64,000 bases of DNA from Ursus arctos (Eukaryota; Chordata; Mammalia; Carnivora; Ursidae), in the NCBI RefSeq assembly GCF_023065955.2, contig NW_026623050.1:19674501-19738500 (forward strand), read 5' to 3'. This document shows, piece after piece, positions 35,004 through 45,860 of this stretch (the stretch's first letter is position 1; each line of letters starts with the position of its first letter). The notes beneath the pieces were generated by a model. The model saw only the letters and a list, made by a program, of their open reading frames with translations. It made no database searches and had not been told where the DNA came from. A program made the position numbers and the translations under genes.

Positions 35004-35915
35004 ATGGATGTAACCAAATTATCAGAAATGGAATTCAGAGTAACAATGGTCAAGATGATGAGTAGACTTGAAAAAAGTATTCAGGAAAATGTTACTGAGA
35101 ATATACAATCCCTAAGGGCGGAAATGAGAGCGAATTTGACAGAAATTAAAAATTCTATGAGCCAAATGCAGGCAAAACTAGAGGCTCTGACGGCCAGGGT
35201 CACCGAAGCGGAGGAAAGGGTTAGTGAATTGGAGGATGGGTTAATAGAGGAAAAAATAAAAATAGAAGATGGTCTTAAAAAAATCCACGCCCACGAATGT
35301 TGGCTACGGGAGATTACTGACTCAACGAAACGATCCAATGTTAGAATCATCGGCATCCCCGAGGGGGTGGAGAAAAACAGAGGTCTAGAAGAGATATTTG
35401 AACAAATTGTAGCTGAAAACTTCCCTAATCTAGCAAGGGAAACAAACATTCGTGTCCAAGAGGCAGAGAGGACCCCTCCCAAGCTCAACCATGACAGACC
35501 TACACCACGTCACGTCATAGTGCAATTCGCAAATATGAGATCCAAGGATACAGTATTAAAAGCGGCCAGGGCAAAGAAATTTCTCACGTACCAAGGCAAA
35601 GGCATCAGAATTACGTCAGACCTGTCTACACAGACCTGGAATGAGAGAAAGGGTTGGGGGAGCATTTTTAAAGCTCTTTCAGAGAAAAACATGCAGCCAA
35701 GGATCCTTTATCCAGCAAGGCTGTCATTCAGAATTGATGGAGAAATAAAGATATTTCAGAATCGACAGTCACTAGCCAATTTCGTAACCACGAAACCAGC
35801 CCTACAGGAGGTATTACGGGGGTTCTATAAAAGTAAAAAGGCCCCAAGAGTGATACAAAACAGAAAGTCACAGTCAATACAAACAAAGACTTTACTGACA
35901 ACATGGCAGAATTAA
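35004..35915 (+). CDS. L1 ORF1p-like RNA-binding protein
   Basis: ORF1p is the trimeric RNA chaperone that coats L1 RNA in the cytoplasmic particle. The open frame spans 34,977-35,915, but its first ATG is at 35,004 (MDVTKLSEMEF), giving 303 residues. An N-terminal coiled coil with heptad-like Leu/Ile/Met spacing (about residues 10-110) is followed by an RRM-like region (RIIGIPEG... to HVIVQFANMRSKD, about 115-200) and the C-terminal domain (MQPRILYPARLSFRIDGEIK). The expected family start is the ATG at 34,927 (MTRRRS...), which is out of frame with the body. A C10 run at 34,944-34,953 lies between them, and one extra C would join the frames into about 329 codons. The stop overlaps the ORF2 start by 13 nt. 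Confidence 0.88.
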   Translation: MDVTKLSEMEFRVTMVKMMSRLEKSIQENVTENIQSLRAEMRANLTEIKNSMSQMQAKLEALTARVTEAEERVSELEDGLIEEKIKIEDGLKKIHAHECWLREITDSTKRSNVRIIGIPEGVEKNRGLEEIFEQIVAENFPNLARETNIRVQEAERTPPKLNHDRPTPRHVIVQFANMRSKDTVLKAARAKKFLTYQGKGIRITSDLSTQTWNERKGWGSIFKALSEKNMQPRILYPARLSFRIDGEIKIFQNRQSLANFVTTKPALQEVLRGFYKSKKAPRVIQNRKSQSIQTKTLLTTWQN

Positions 35916-38900
35916 AAGCATATCTCTCAGTACTCAGCCTGAACATTAATGGTTTAAATTCTTGCTTTAAACGCCACAGGGTTGCAGATTGGATAAAAAG
36001 AAATGACCCATCCATTTGCTGTCTACAAGAGACTCATTTCGAACCCAAAGATGCATTCAGACTGAGAGTAAGGGGATGGAGTACCATCTTTCACGCAAAT
36101 GGACCTCAAAAGAAAGGTGGGGTAGCAATTCTCATATCAGATAAACTGGATTTTAAACTACAGACTATAGTTAGAGATGCAGAAGGGCACTATATTATTC
36201 TTAAGGGAAGTATTCAACAAGTGGATATGACAATTATAAATATATATGCCCCCAACAGGGGAGCAGCAAGATACACAAGCCAACTCTTAACCAGAATAAA
36301 GAGACATATAGATAAAAATACATTAATAGTAGGGGACCTCAACACTCCACTCTCAGAAATAGACAGAACACCCTGGCAAAAACTAAGCAAAGAATCAAAG
36401 GCTTTGAATGCCATACTCGACGAGTTGGACCTCTTAGATATATATAGAACACTACACCCCAGAACCAAAGAATACTTATTCTATTCTAATGCCCATGGAA
36501 CATTTTCAAGAATAGACCATGTTCTGGGACACAAAACAGGTCTCAGCCGATACCAAAAGATTGAAATTATCCCCTGCATATTCTCAGACCACAACGCTCT
36601 GAAATTGGAACTCAACCACAAGGAAAATTTGGAAGAAACTCAAACACTTGGAGACTAAGAACCATCCTGCTCAGGAATGACTCGATAAACCAGGAAATCA
36701 AAAATCAAATTAAACAATTTATGGAGACCAATGAGAATGAAAATACAACAGTCCAAAACCTATGGGATACTGCAAAGGCAGTCCTAAGGGGGAAATACAT
36801 AGCCATCCAAGCCTCACTCAAAAAAATAGAAAAATCTAAAATGCAGTTTTTATATTCTCACCTCAAGAAGCTGGAACAGCAACAGAGGGACAGGCCTAAT
36901 CCACGCACAAGGAAGCAGTTGACCAAAATTAGAGCTGAAATCAATCAAGCAGAAACCAGAAGTACAGTAGAGCAGATCAACAGGACTAGAAGCTGGTTCT
37001 TGGAGAGAATCAATAAAATTGACAGACCACTGGCAAGACTTATCCAAAAGAAAAGAGAAAGGACCCAGATTATTAAAATTATGAATGAAAAAGGAGAGGT
37101 CACGACGAACACCATTGAAATTGGAAGGATTATTAGAAATTTTTATCAGCAGCTATATGCCAATAAACTAAGCAATCTGGAAGAGATGGAATCCTTCCTG
37201 GAAACCTATAAACTACCAAGATTGAAACAGGAAGAAATTGATTTCTTAAACAGGCCAATTAATTATGAAGAAATTGAGTCAGTGATAAACAACCTTCCAA
37301 ATAACAAAACTCCAGGCCCGGATGGTTTTCCTGGGGAATTCTACCAAACATTCAAAGAAGAAATAATACCTATTCTCCTAAAGCTATTTCAAAAAATAGA
37401 AACAGAAGGAAAGCTACCAAACTCATTCTATGAGGCCAATATTACCTTGATCCCCAAACCAGGCAAAGACCCCCTCAAAAAGGAGAATTACAGACCGATT
37501 TCCCTAATGAATATGGACGCCAAAATCCTCAACAAGATACTTGCTAATAGAATCCAACAGTTCATTAAAAGGATTATCCACCACGATCAAGTGGGATTCA
37601 TACCTGGGATGCAAGCGTGGTTCAATATTCGCAAATCAATCAGCGTGATACATCATATCAACAAGAAAAGACTCAAGAACCATATGATCCTCTCAATCGA
37701 TGCCGAAAAAGCATTTGACAAAATACAGCATCCTTTCCTGATTAAAACCCTTCAGAGTGTAGGAATAGAAGGTACATTTCTCAATCTCATAAAAGCCATC
37801 TATGAAAAGCCTACTGCAAATATTATTCTCAATGGGGAAAAGCTGGAAGCCTTTCCCTTAAGATCAGGAACACGACAAGGATGCCCACTCTCGCCACTAT
37901 TATTCAACATAGTACTAGAAGTCCTTGCAACAGCAATCAGACAACAAAAAGGGATCAAAGGTATTCAAATCGGCAAAGAAGAAGTCAAAATGTCTCTCTT
38001 CGCAGATGACATGATACTCTATATGGAAAACCCAAAAGAAGCCACTCCCAAACTATTAGAAGTTATAGAGCAATTCAGTAACGTGGCGGGATACAAAATC
38101 AATGCTCAAAAATCAGTTGCATTTCTGTACACGAATAACGAGACCGAAGAAAGAGAAATTAGGGAATCCATCCCATTTACAATAGCACCAAAAACCATAC
38201 GTTACCTTGGAATTAACTTAACCAGAGACGTAAAGGACCTTTATTCTAGAAACTATAAATCACTCTTAAAAGACATTGAGGAAGACATAAAAAGATGGAA
38301 AGATATTCCATGCTCATGGATCGGAAGAATTAACATAGTTAAAATGTCCATGCTACCCAGAGCAATCTACACTTTCAATGCTATCCCAATCAAAATACCG
38401 AGAACATTTTTCAAAGAACTGGAACAAATAGTCCTTAAATTTGTATGGAACCAGAAAAGACCCCGAATCTCCAAGGAACTGTTGAAAAGGAAAAACAAAG
38501 CTGGGGGCATCACAATGCCGGATTTCGAGCTGTACTACAAAGCTGTGATCACAAAGACAGCATGGTACTGGCACAAAAACAGACACATAGACCAATGGAA
38601 CAGAATAGAGAGCCCAGAAATGGACCCTCAGCTCTTTGGGCAACTAATATTTGATAAAGCAGGAAAAAACATCCGGTGGGAAAAAGACAGTCTCTTCAAT
38701 AAATGGTGCTGGGAAAATTGGACAGCTACATGCAAAAGAATGAAACTTGACCACTATCTCACACCATACACAAAAATAAACTCCAAATGGATGAAAGACC
38801 TCGATGTGAGACAGGACTCCATCAAAATTCTAGAGGAGAACATAGGCAGCAACCTCTACGACATCGGCCAAAGCAACCTTTTTCATGATACATCCCCAAA

Positions 38901-39729
38901 GGCAAGAGAAACAAAAGATAAAATGAATTTATGGGACTTCATCAAGATTAAAAGTTTCTGCACAGCCAAGGAAACAGTCAGAAAAACTAAGAGGCAGCCC
39001 ACGGAATGGGAGAAGATATTTGCAAATGACACTACAGATAAAGGACTGGTATCCAAGATCTACAAAGAACTTCTCAAACTCAATACACGAGAAACAAATA
39101 AACAAATCAAAAAATGGGCAGAAGATATGAACAGACGCTTTTCCAATGAAGACATACAAATGGCTAACAGACACATGAAAAAATGTTCAAAATCATTAGC
39201 CATCAAGGAAATTCAAATCAAAACCACACTGAGATACCACCTTACACCAGTTAGAATGGCAAAAATAGACAAGGCAAGAAACAACAATTGTTGGAGAGGA
39301 TGTGGAGAAAGGGGATCCCTCCTACATTGTTGGTGGGAATGCAAGTTGGTACAGCCACTCTGGAAAACAGTGTGGAGGTCCCTTAAAAAGTTAAAAATTG
39401 AGCTACCCTATGATCCAGCCATTGCACTACTGGGTGTTTACCCCAAAGATACAGACGTAGTGAAGAGAAGGGCCATATGCACCCCAATGTTCATAGCAGC
39501 AATGTCCACAATAGCTAAATTGTGGAAGGAGCCGAGATGTCCTGCAACAGATGACTGGATTAAGAAGTTGTGGTCCATACATACAATGGAATATTACTCA
39601 GCTATCAGAAAGAACGATTTCTCAGCATTTGCTGCAACATGGACGGCACGGGAGGAGATAATGCTTAGTGAAATAAGTCAAGCAGAGAAAGACAACTATC
39701 ATATGATTTCTCTCATCTATGGAACATAA
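35903..39729 (+). pseudogene. L1 ORF2p (endonuclease/reverse transcriptase), one frameshift
   Basis: ORF2p nicks target DNA and primes reverse transcription of L1 RNA on it. Part 1 (35,903-36,658, 251 codons) is the AP-like endonuclease. N14, E43, D145, N147, D205, D229 and H230 sit at the same residue numbers as in the well-studied human L1 enzyme. Part 2, open through 36,721-39,729 (1002 codons from its first ATG), has the linker, the RT motifs SPGPDGF-like [19 protein letters not shown] and FADD (37,999-38,010), and a C-terminal CX3CX7HX4C knuckle (39,289-39,342). The break is one missing base near the A4 run at 36,624-36,627. With that base the length is 1275 codons, the normal family length. 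No other stop or shift is seen. Confidence 0.93.
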
Positions 39730-40037
39730 GAACTAGAATGATCAGTAGGGGAAGAAAGGGATAAAGAAGGGGGGTAATCAGAAGGGGGAATGAAACATGA
39801 GAGACTATGGACTATGAGAAATAAACTGAGGGCTACAGAGGGGAGGGGGGTGGGGGAATGGGATAGACCGGTGATGGGTAGTAAGGAGGGCACATATTGC
39901 ATGGTGCACTGGGTGTTATACACAACTAATGAATCATCAAGCCTTACATCGAAAACCGGGGATGTACTGTATGGTGACTAACATAATATAATAAAAAATC
40001 ATTATTAAAAAAAATAAAAAATAAAAAAAAATAAAAT
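39730..40037 (+). other. L1 3' UTR, G-rich tract and poly(A) tail
   Basis: Contains the purine-rich GGGGAGGGGGGTGGGGGAATG tract (about 39,838-39,860), typical of the G-rich L1 3' UTR, then GGTGCACTGGGTGTTATA, AATATAATAAAAAATC and a mixed A/TAAA tail from about 40,004. The non-pure tail suggests some age or slippage after insertion. Confidence 0.85.
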
Positions 40038-41079
40038 AAAAAGAAAATGTTGAAAAAAATAACTGCCAAACTAGACTTCTATACTCAGTAAAAATTCCAT
40101 TCAACAATGAAGGGAAAATTAAAGATGTTTTCCAAAAAATAAAAGAATATCTCAACAATAGATATGAATTAAAAGGGATGACACTGAGTATAAAGAAAAT
40201 CAGCTAAATGAAAGGTCAGAGATGCAGGATAGAAAAATAATGAAGAGAGTAAGTACTGACTGTAAGAAAACAAAACAATGATATTAATGTCCAGTGTGGA
40301 TCATATTTAAGGAAAATTAAAATGAACACTGATAATAACTTAAGAGATATAAATAAAGTATTCCAAATTGTTTGCATTGTCCACACAAAAAGTTTTCATC
40401 TATGCTAGATATAATGAAATAATGACGCAAGGTAATTACTGAAGAAATAGAAAACAATTATCTAGCTAATAGATAAGGGGAAATACATTTTTGTAAAGGA
40501 ATAAAGAATACAAGAAAGTAACGAAAACAATGGCATTATATTAAATGTAAATAAAGTAAAAGTTCCAATTAAATCTTTTCTAAAACTAATTTCCAGGTTT
40601 CCAACTGAGGCTGAGGATGAAGGAAAGGGGCACAGGGGTACATTTTGGGTGTGATGGAACTTGTTCTATATCTTACTAGTGATGATGGTTATACAGATGT
40701 ATATATTTGCCAAAACTTTTATTAAATGTATACTTAAAATGCGCACTGTTGTTACAATAACATGTTTATATTTTTTAAAAAAGTTAAAAAAGACAGTGAA
40801 GTCAGTTTGAATGGATTTCCATTGGCCAAATATGCAATAATTTGAGCACCAAAATAATTAATAAATAATAATAATGGATTACAGCATACTGTTAAAATGG
40901 AAATCTCTGAGTTCATATTATATAAATAAGTGAATAAATAAATAAACAGAATGAAGGAGATCTCTTACTTCGGACAAAATATTAAGTGAAGAAGGAATAA
41001 TACAAGTAGAAAATCACTAGTCAGAGCCAATATGGTGGTTGCTAATTCAGTCAGAAATCATCTGTAAAAACTATGGTTA

Positions 41080-41910
41080 ATGGGTGGATGTTTGATAAGG
41101 AACCAGATACTGATGCCGTCCCAGAGTATTTACCCACCAAATATCGGTCAATTACAAAGGTGAAACGGTGACATCATTGTGAAGATTTCTGGCAGAAACC
41201 AATATGGTCAGGTGATCAAGGTTAACACTACAGCGTTGAAACACATGTCTCTGGACCTGATATACTTGAAGAGAGCCCAGCATGATTTTTATCATGGTCC
41301 TGCTAATAACATGACCTGAGAATTGTCATGAAGAAACCTGCCTTCCTTCTTTGAGTGACATTTTACAGACTGCGAGACCAGTGTTCTATAAAATTCTCCA
41401 GTCACAAAGAACAAACAACAAAGAACTGTTCAAGGGAAATTTAAGTAACATGACAACTAAAATCTATGCAGGATACTGGATTGGATCAAGGATCAGAAAA
41501 AAAGGAAACACTGTTGGGACAGATGGTATGATTTAAATGGGATTTGTGAGTTGGACACTGGTCATGCATTAATGTTGATTTCCTATTTGGATAATTGTAT
41601 CGTGCTTATGAGAAAGCATAGGGGAAATAGAAAATGGAATATTCTGGGGTGATGGGGCATCATGCCTGCAATTTGCTTTTAAGTGGGTCAGAAAATAACT
41701 GATTATGAGCATAAAATATTATATGCATGTACAGATATATATTGTAGAGAGAGAGAGAAAGGGATTTTGGTGATGAAGCATAAGTGGTAAAATATCAACA
41801 ATGAGGGCACCTGTGTGAAGGGACTATAGGAGTATGAGAGTTTGATTTTGTTTTTTGGGTTTTTTGTTTGTTTGGGTTTTGTTTTTTTTTTTTTTACCAT
41901 TATTGAAACT
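41080..41910 (+). repeat. Ancient interspersed repeat, family not assigned
   Basis: 'gaacacatgtctctggacctgatatacttg'-type wording, 'acatgacaactaaaatctatgcaggatactggattggatc' and 'attgtatcgtgcttatg' recall a widespread ancient eutherian repeat. I cannot name it from memory. The frame at 41,351-41,536 lies in this repeat and is not a gene. Confidence 0.45.
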
Positions 41911-42700
41911 ATATTCTAAGTTTGAAGATATTTCAAGATAAATTGTAAAAAATGTAATGAGGATTATCTGTATATACTGATAAGGAGTGATCTCCAGGAT
42001 ATATTTCAGTGAAAAATCATATTAGTAAAAATATTAATATTGTTATTTTGCAATTATATGTACAATGTGAAATAAGGGAAATCATTATGCTAATGTTATT
42101 AGGAACTAAGATTATCAATTTAAAAGAAAAGAAGATAAATTTATTTTTTAAATTAAGTAAAAAAATCCCTGAATTTTTAATCCTGAATTATTACATCAAC
42201 ATTAACTCATAATTTATTTCTTTAAAAATATATTTTCTAGTACTGCCCACTGAAATAGCCTAGAAATAATGACGGCCCAGTAGCAATAAACATCAGAATT
42301 GCCCAGATTATAGTCTCTAAAAAAAAAATCCACTAGAATCAAGGATCCTTGGAAAAACTGCTAATTCCAGATCTTAGGCAGGGAATATACAAAACAAATG
42401 TGGTGCATATTTTTATGCAAGAAAGAAAGAAAAATCTCAAAGAGTACTTACTGGGCTAGTGTCAAAAGGACACCAAAGCCGTCTTGAAAAAAACACAGTG
42501 GCTAAAAGAAAAATTAACATCAGAAAGCATAAGGACTACGATTGATTGAAACAGCAAATATATTTCTTAAAATCCATGATTTTATAATGATACTTCAAAA
42601 AATAAAACTATTAGTCCCCCTTGGAGATTGCCATGATGCCAACAAATTCTGAAAGTTGGAATGTTCAAGAACGAAATTAAACATTGATTCTGCCTCTCTG
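41911..42700. other. No gene supported
   Basis: Very AT-rich sequence with no recognisable repeat or exon. Confidence 0.35.
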
Positions 42701-42704
42701 TATG

Positions 42705-43065
42705 AACTGTATTTTAGGTTAAACAAATAGTTCTTCCCCTACTACACTGTGTAACCTGTGTAAGTTTTCTCCTCTCTTACTATAAATGAGGATAATAATG
42801 CCTATCTCACAGTGTTATTAAGAGCATTAATTAGGGGCGCCTGGTGGCACAGCGGTTAAGCATCTGCCTTCGGCTCAGGGCATGATCCCAGCGTTATGGG
42901 ATCGAGCCCCGCATCAGGCTCCTCCGCTATGAGCCTGCTTCTTCCTCTCCCACTCCCCCTGCTTGTGTTCCCCCTCTCGCTGGCTGTCTCTGTCAAATAA
43001 ATAAATAAAATCTTTTAAAAAAAAGCATTAATTAATAGGTAATATATGCAAAGCATTAGTCCAGA
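42705..43065 (+). repeat. MIR SINE split by a young SINE
   Basis: 'cactgtgtaacctgtgtaag', 'aaatgaggataataatgcctatctcacagtgttat' and, after the SINE, 'aggtaatatatgcaaagcattag' follow the MIR consensus. Confidence 0.82.
42834..43023 (+). mobile_element. SINEC-type SINE, young
   Basis: GGGGCGCCTGGTGGCACAGCGG head (one G short of the usual GGGTGG) and CAAATAAATAAATAAAATCTT tail. The 11-bp TSD agcattaatta lies at 42,823-42,833 and 43,024-43,034. Inserted in a MIR. Confidence 0.96.
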
Positions 43066-43134
43066 GAATTATCTTCTCTGCAACGAGATTTTTAAAACAA
43101 TTAGCCTTTTATGAACTTTTTTATTTGCTAATTC

Positions 43135-43265
43135 ATTAGTTTATCATTAAACTTCATCTGCTCAAGGCCCTACTATAAATCAAGCACCATGTCAGAGTTG
43201 AAATATGAAGATCAAGACATGCTCCCTGACCTCAGAGAACATGTAACCTAGTAAAACAACTATGA
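43135..43265 (+). repeat. Ancient MIR/L2-class repeat fragment
   Basis: 'ccctactataaatcaagcaccatg', 'gaagatcaagacatgctccctgacctcagagaacatgtaacctag' resemble the ancient 'ccctgccctcatggagc' repeat also seen near 31.3 kb. Confidence 0.45.
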
Positions 43266-43876
43266 AGAAGATAGTCAAGACTCCACAGAAACGTTCAGCC
43301 TGGTTGAGATTTTAGGAGCCTGCAGGTGGTTCTTTACCACCCGTGCTTACCATACTATAAAATAAAATAGGACAGCAGAAATCTCAGGACTAAATTACCA
43401 AAAAGATAGTAACGGAAGAGCTATATTAACAAAAAAACTACAAAAGTAATAGATTTGATATTACTTAGATTTATAGGTAACGTGTTTAGAGGGTATGTCT
43501 GTATTTCTGTTTTAGCTGGCTGGACCACACACAGGCCCCATTAAGCTATTCAGGTCACGTTAACCGTATAGGACAAATGGGCAAGAGTGAAGACTAATGA
43601 AGACAAATAGCATTTGAAATGGCAGGATCTAATTCAAGGTAAGCTGCCTTAGAGATGACAGCTGAAATGCACTCATACCCCAAAACTACACCCAACAACA
43701 ATTCATTATACGCATGAAATGAGATGAGAATCAATGACCCAGAGTGTGTGCATGCCTACTGGGAATCTTCTACAAGCAGGTGACAAGCTGCATGCAAAAA
43801 TCTATTCCACCCCGGGTAGAAAGATTTCTATGGTTTAAAAAAAAATAAAAAAGAGAGAGAGAAAAAGTTTTAGAAA

Positions 43877-43877
43877 C

Positions 43878-43937
<60 letters not shown>
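43877..43937. repeat. (CA)n microsatellite
   Basis: About 30 CA units with a single 'cacagaca' interruption. It is not inside a recognised L1, unlike the CA arrays at 4.5 and 57.2 kb. Likely length-polymorphic. Confidence 0.97.
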
Positions 43938-43938
<1 letters not shown>

Positions 43939-44699
43939 TAGCATAGTACCAAATGAGAAATCCTTTGTAATGGTGATAGGAAATGATTCCTTGGTTTAGT
44001 GTTACCTGTTATAACCAGTTGTAGATTAATTTTTAATTACATATCTTTTCTGAAAGTATTACCAATACACATTGGAAAGAAAGCAACACAAAAGAAAGCA
44101 AAAATAGTGAATGTATGAACTTGCAAAAAAAAAAAAACCTTTAAAGATGAGAAAATGCGTTCATTATATTATTAATTGCTGTAGTGTTTGTGCAGCAAAA
44201 TCTGAGGCCACGTCTATAGTGACAAAATGGATTTAAAAACAATTTCTTAGACTGGGGCTTCCCCATATTAGGCAAAGACACATCACAAGACACTCAGGAA
44301 ATGGGAATGTTTGTGCAGGACTACACTACTGGAGGCAACTGGCCAGGAAGCAGTGTTGTCCACATCCTGCCCAGCTGACCCAAGAGCTGCAGGGCTAAAT
44401 ACCCAGGTGCTCCTTTATGTATTCGCTATACACCTTGTGCCTAGGCTAAGGATTTTCAAACATTACTGCAGGCAGCCTATGGATTCTGAGATGAGGACCG
44501 AGGGATCCGGTTTAGGCAGATCTCCACGTTCTAACCCCACAGCAGCTCCTCTTTTACCTGCTTTGTTAAACAAAAAATTCCACAGGAAAAAAAATGTCAT
44601 TTGGAAAATTACTTCTTTGGTTCTAGAGCCACTGAAACTGAATTGAAAAATGCAAGTAAGCTTGGAGACTAGATAGCTCATTATAGCAATTTTTTTTTT

Positions 44700-44872
44700 T
44701 TTTTAACTCTGTCCGTACATGAGACTCACCAGAGGAGGTTTTAAAAAACACAGAGGCCTGGTCACTACCCTCAGTGATTCTAAATCATTCGTGGTGTGTC
44801 TCAGGCATTTAGAATTGTTTAAAACCTCCCCCAGGGGTTCTCACATTTAGCCAAACTGAGAAACACTGAATT
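44700..44872 (-). mobile_element. MER5-like hAT-Charlie DNA transposon
   Basis: Inside ends 'catgagactcaccagaggaggtttt' and 'aaaacctcccccaggggttctcacattt' are imperfect inverted repeats of each other. 'agtgattctaaatcattcgtggtgtgtctcaggcattt' fits the MER5A middle. No transposase; non-autonomous and ancient. Orientation is uncertain because the element is nearly palindromic. Confidence 0.75.
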
Positions 44873-45009
44873 AGACAGATCTACTGGCCAGTCAGAAGAG
44901 GTCCTGTAATAAGATTCAATTGAAACCCAGATATGCTTGTCAGGTGTAAGAACCCTGTGTGGATCCTAATTTTCTTATTCATAAGACAATAGTGGTCACA
45001 CTTGCAGGT

Positions 45010-45170
45010 TGTTGTGAGTTTTCCAAATCGAGTTTTACCTGAAAAAAAAAAAAAAAAAAAGCCAAAGTGGGCAGTGATAAGAAGATCTGGAGGCAACTGT
45101 GGGGTAAAGAGCCTTGACTTTTCTTTCTTAAGGAGACAGAAAAACTGAGTGCAACAAGAAAAAAAAAAAA
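45010..45170. repeat. Two poly(A) tracts in unassigned sequence
   Basis: A runs lie at about 45,042-45,060 and 45,158-45,172, about 100 bp apart. They could be tails of small retro-inserts, but I see no matching TSD or recognised body. Confidence 0.4.
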
Positions 45171-45594
45171 AACCATAAATTGTTGAGAATTGGATGTTCT
45201 GAGACTCATTCTCTGTTCCTTCTCCCCATTCTCTCAGACACCCATTAGTGAAAGTCAAGGAATCAGGGTCAGTCAAAAATGGAAACGGAGAGAAAAGACA
45301 GTACAAAGTTGGAGACCTTAAAAAAGAAAAAGAGAAAATGGAAGTCAAAGAGAGGCATGGAAGAGAAAATCTGCAACAAAGATGTGGTTTGCTGGTTTTG
45401 TTTCCTAGAAACCTAGGATTTCTGGCAAAAAAAAAAAAAAAGAAGAAGTAATAAAAGTAACAAAGAGAAAGAAAATCTATAAAACTTCTGAAAGAGGAGG
45501 AAAACTAACTGTGACACTAGGTACAAAAGATACGTGCTCACGGCAATTTTTCACTTGGACAGCATCTGAAGCACGCACTGGCTGCAATCATTTA

Positions 45595-45860
45595 AGAAAC
45601 TGAGCATTTAAGAAGCACTTTCTATGGACCGAGATGTTGCATTTGATGCTTTGCATACATTATCTGCGCTCTGTGCATGTGTTTGTCATCCTTTATATAT
45701 ACTATCTTAGAGTTTTATTATTTCGGTATCCTGAAAAGTACTGTTTGCATTATACAAAATAAGAAATTGAAGGCTAAGGAAACTAGATATCAAGGCCACA
45801 TGACCAGAACAAAAAATGGAAGTTATTTGAATTGCATTCTCTCTGCTTCCAACATCTGAT
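45595..45860 (-). repeat. MIR SINE, decayed
   Basis: 'gcactttctatggaccgagatg', 'ttgcatacattatctgc', 'aagaaattgaaggctaaggaaac' and 'caaggccacatgacc' fit reverse-complement MIR order. The copy is longer than usual because of indels. Confidence 0.6.

Larger units (their letters stand above)
33709..40037 (+). mobile_element. Full-length, nearly intact L1 retrotransposon
   Basis: The element is about 6.3 kb. In order it has an unexplained 5' extension, CpG-rich 5' UTR, ORF1, ORF2, 3' UTR and an A-rich tail (AATAAAAAATC, then mixed A/TAAA units). A perfect 17-bp TSD, aaaaagaaaatgttgaa, lies at 33,692-33,708 and 40,038-40,054, inside an older HAL1-like element. CpG retention in the 5' UTR and near-complete ORFs show a young insertion. 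Its 3' UTR is nearly the same as the truncated copies at 8.67-9.22 and 61.93-62.82 kb. Two single-base frame lesions are visible (see ORF1 and ORF2). Confidence 0.96.
32855..40800 (+). mobile_element. Old HAL1/L1-ORF1-type element, split by a SINE and a full-length L1
   Basis: 32,855-33,708 carries decayed ORF1-like sequence ('aatttttcaaaattg', 'cacagattcaagaagtac', 'gaaacaatggaagccagaaag'). It continues at 40,038-40,180 with 'aactgccaaactagacttctat' and 'attcaacaatgaaggg', the next ORF1 landmarks. 40,600-40,800 is a LINE 3' end ('tatatttgccaaaacttt', 'tatacttaaaatgcgcac'). ORF1-like sequence passes to a 3' end without ORF2, which suggests the half-LINE HAL1 family; the segment 40,200-40,600 is only loosely assignable. 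Confidence 0.65.

Noticed and set aside
35081..35488. Antisense 135-codon frame opposite L1 ORF1
   Set aside because: Shadow of the ORF1 coding strand; mirrors its codon pattern.
43877..43937. (CA)n array considered as an L1-derived microsatellite
   Set aside because: Flanks do not show the ORF2 codons found around the other arrays, so I treat it as an independent microsatellite.
44881..45348. 155-codon minus-strand frame rich in Phe and Ser
   Set aside because: Runs through two poly(A) tracts that read as poly-Phe; no family resemblance and no conserved motif.
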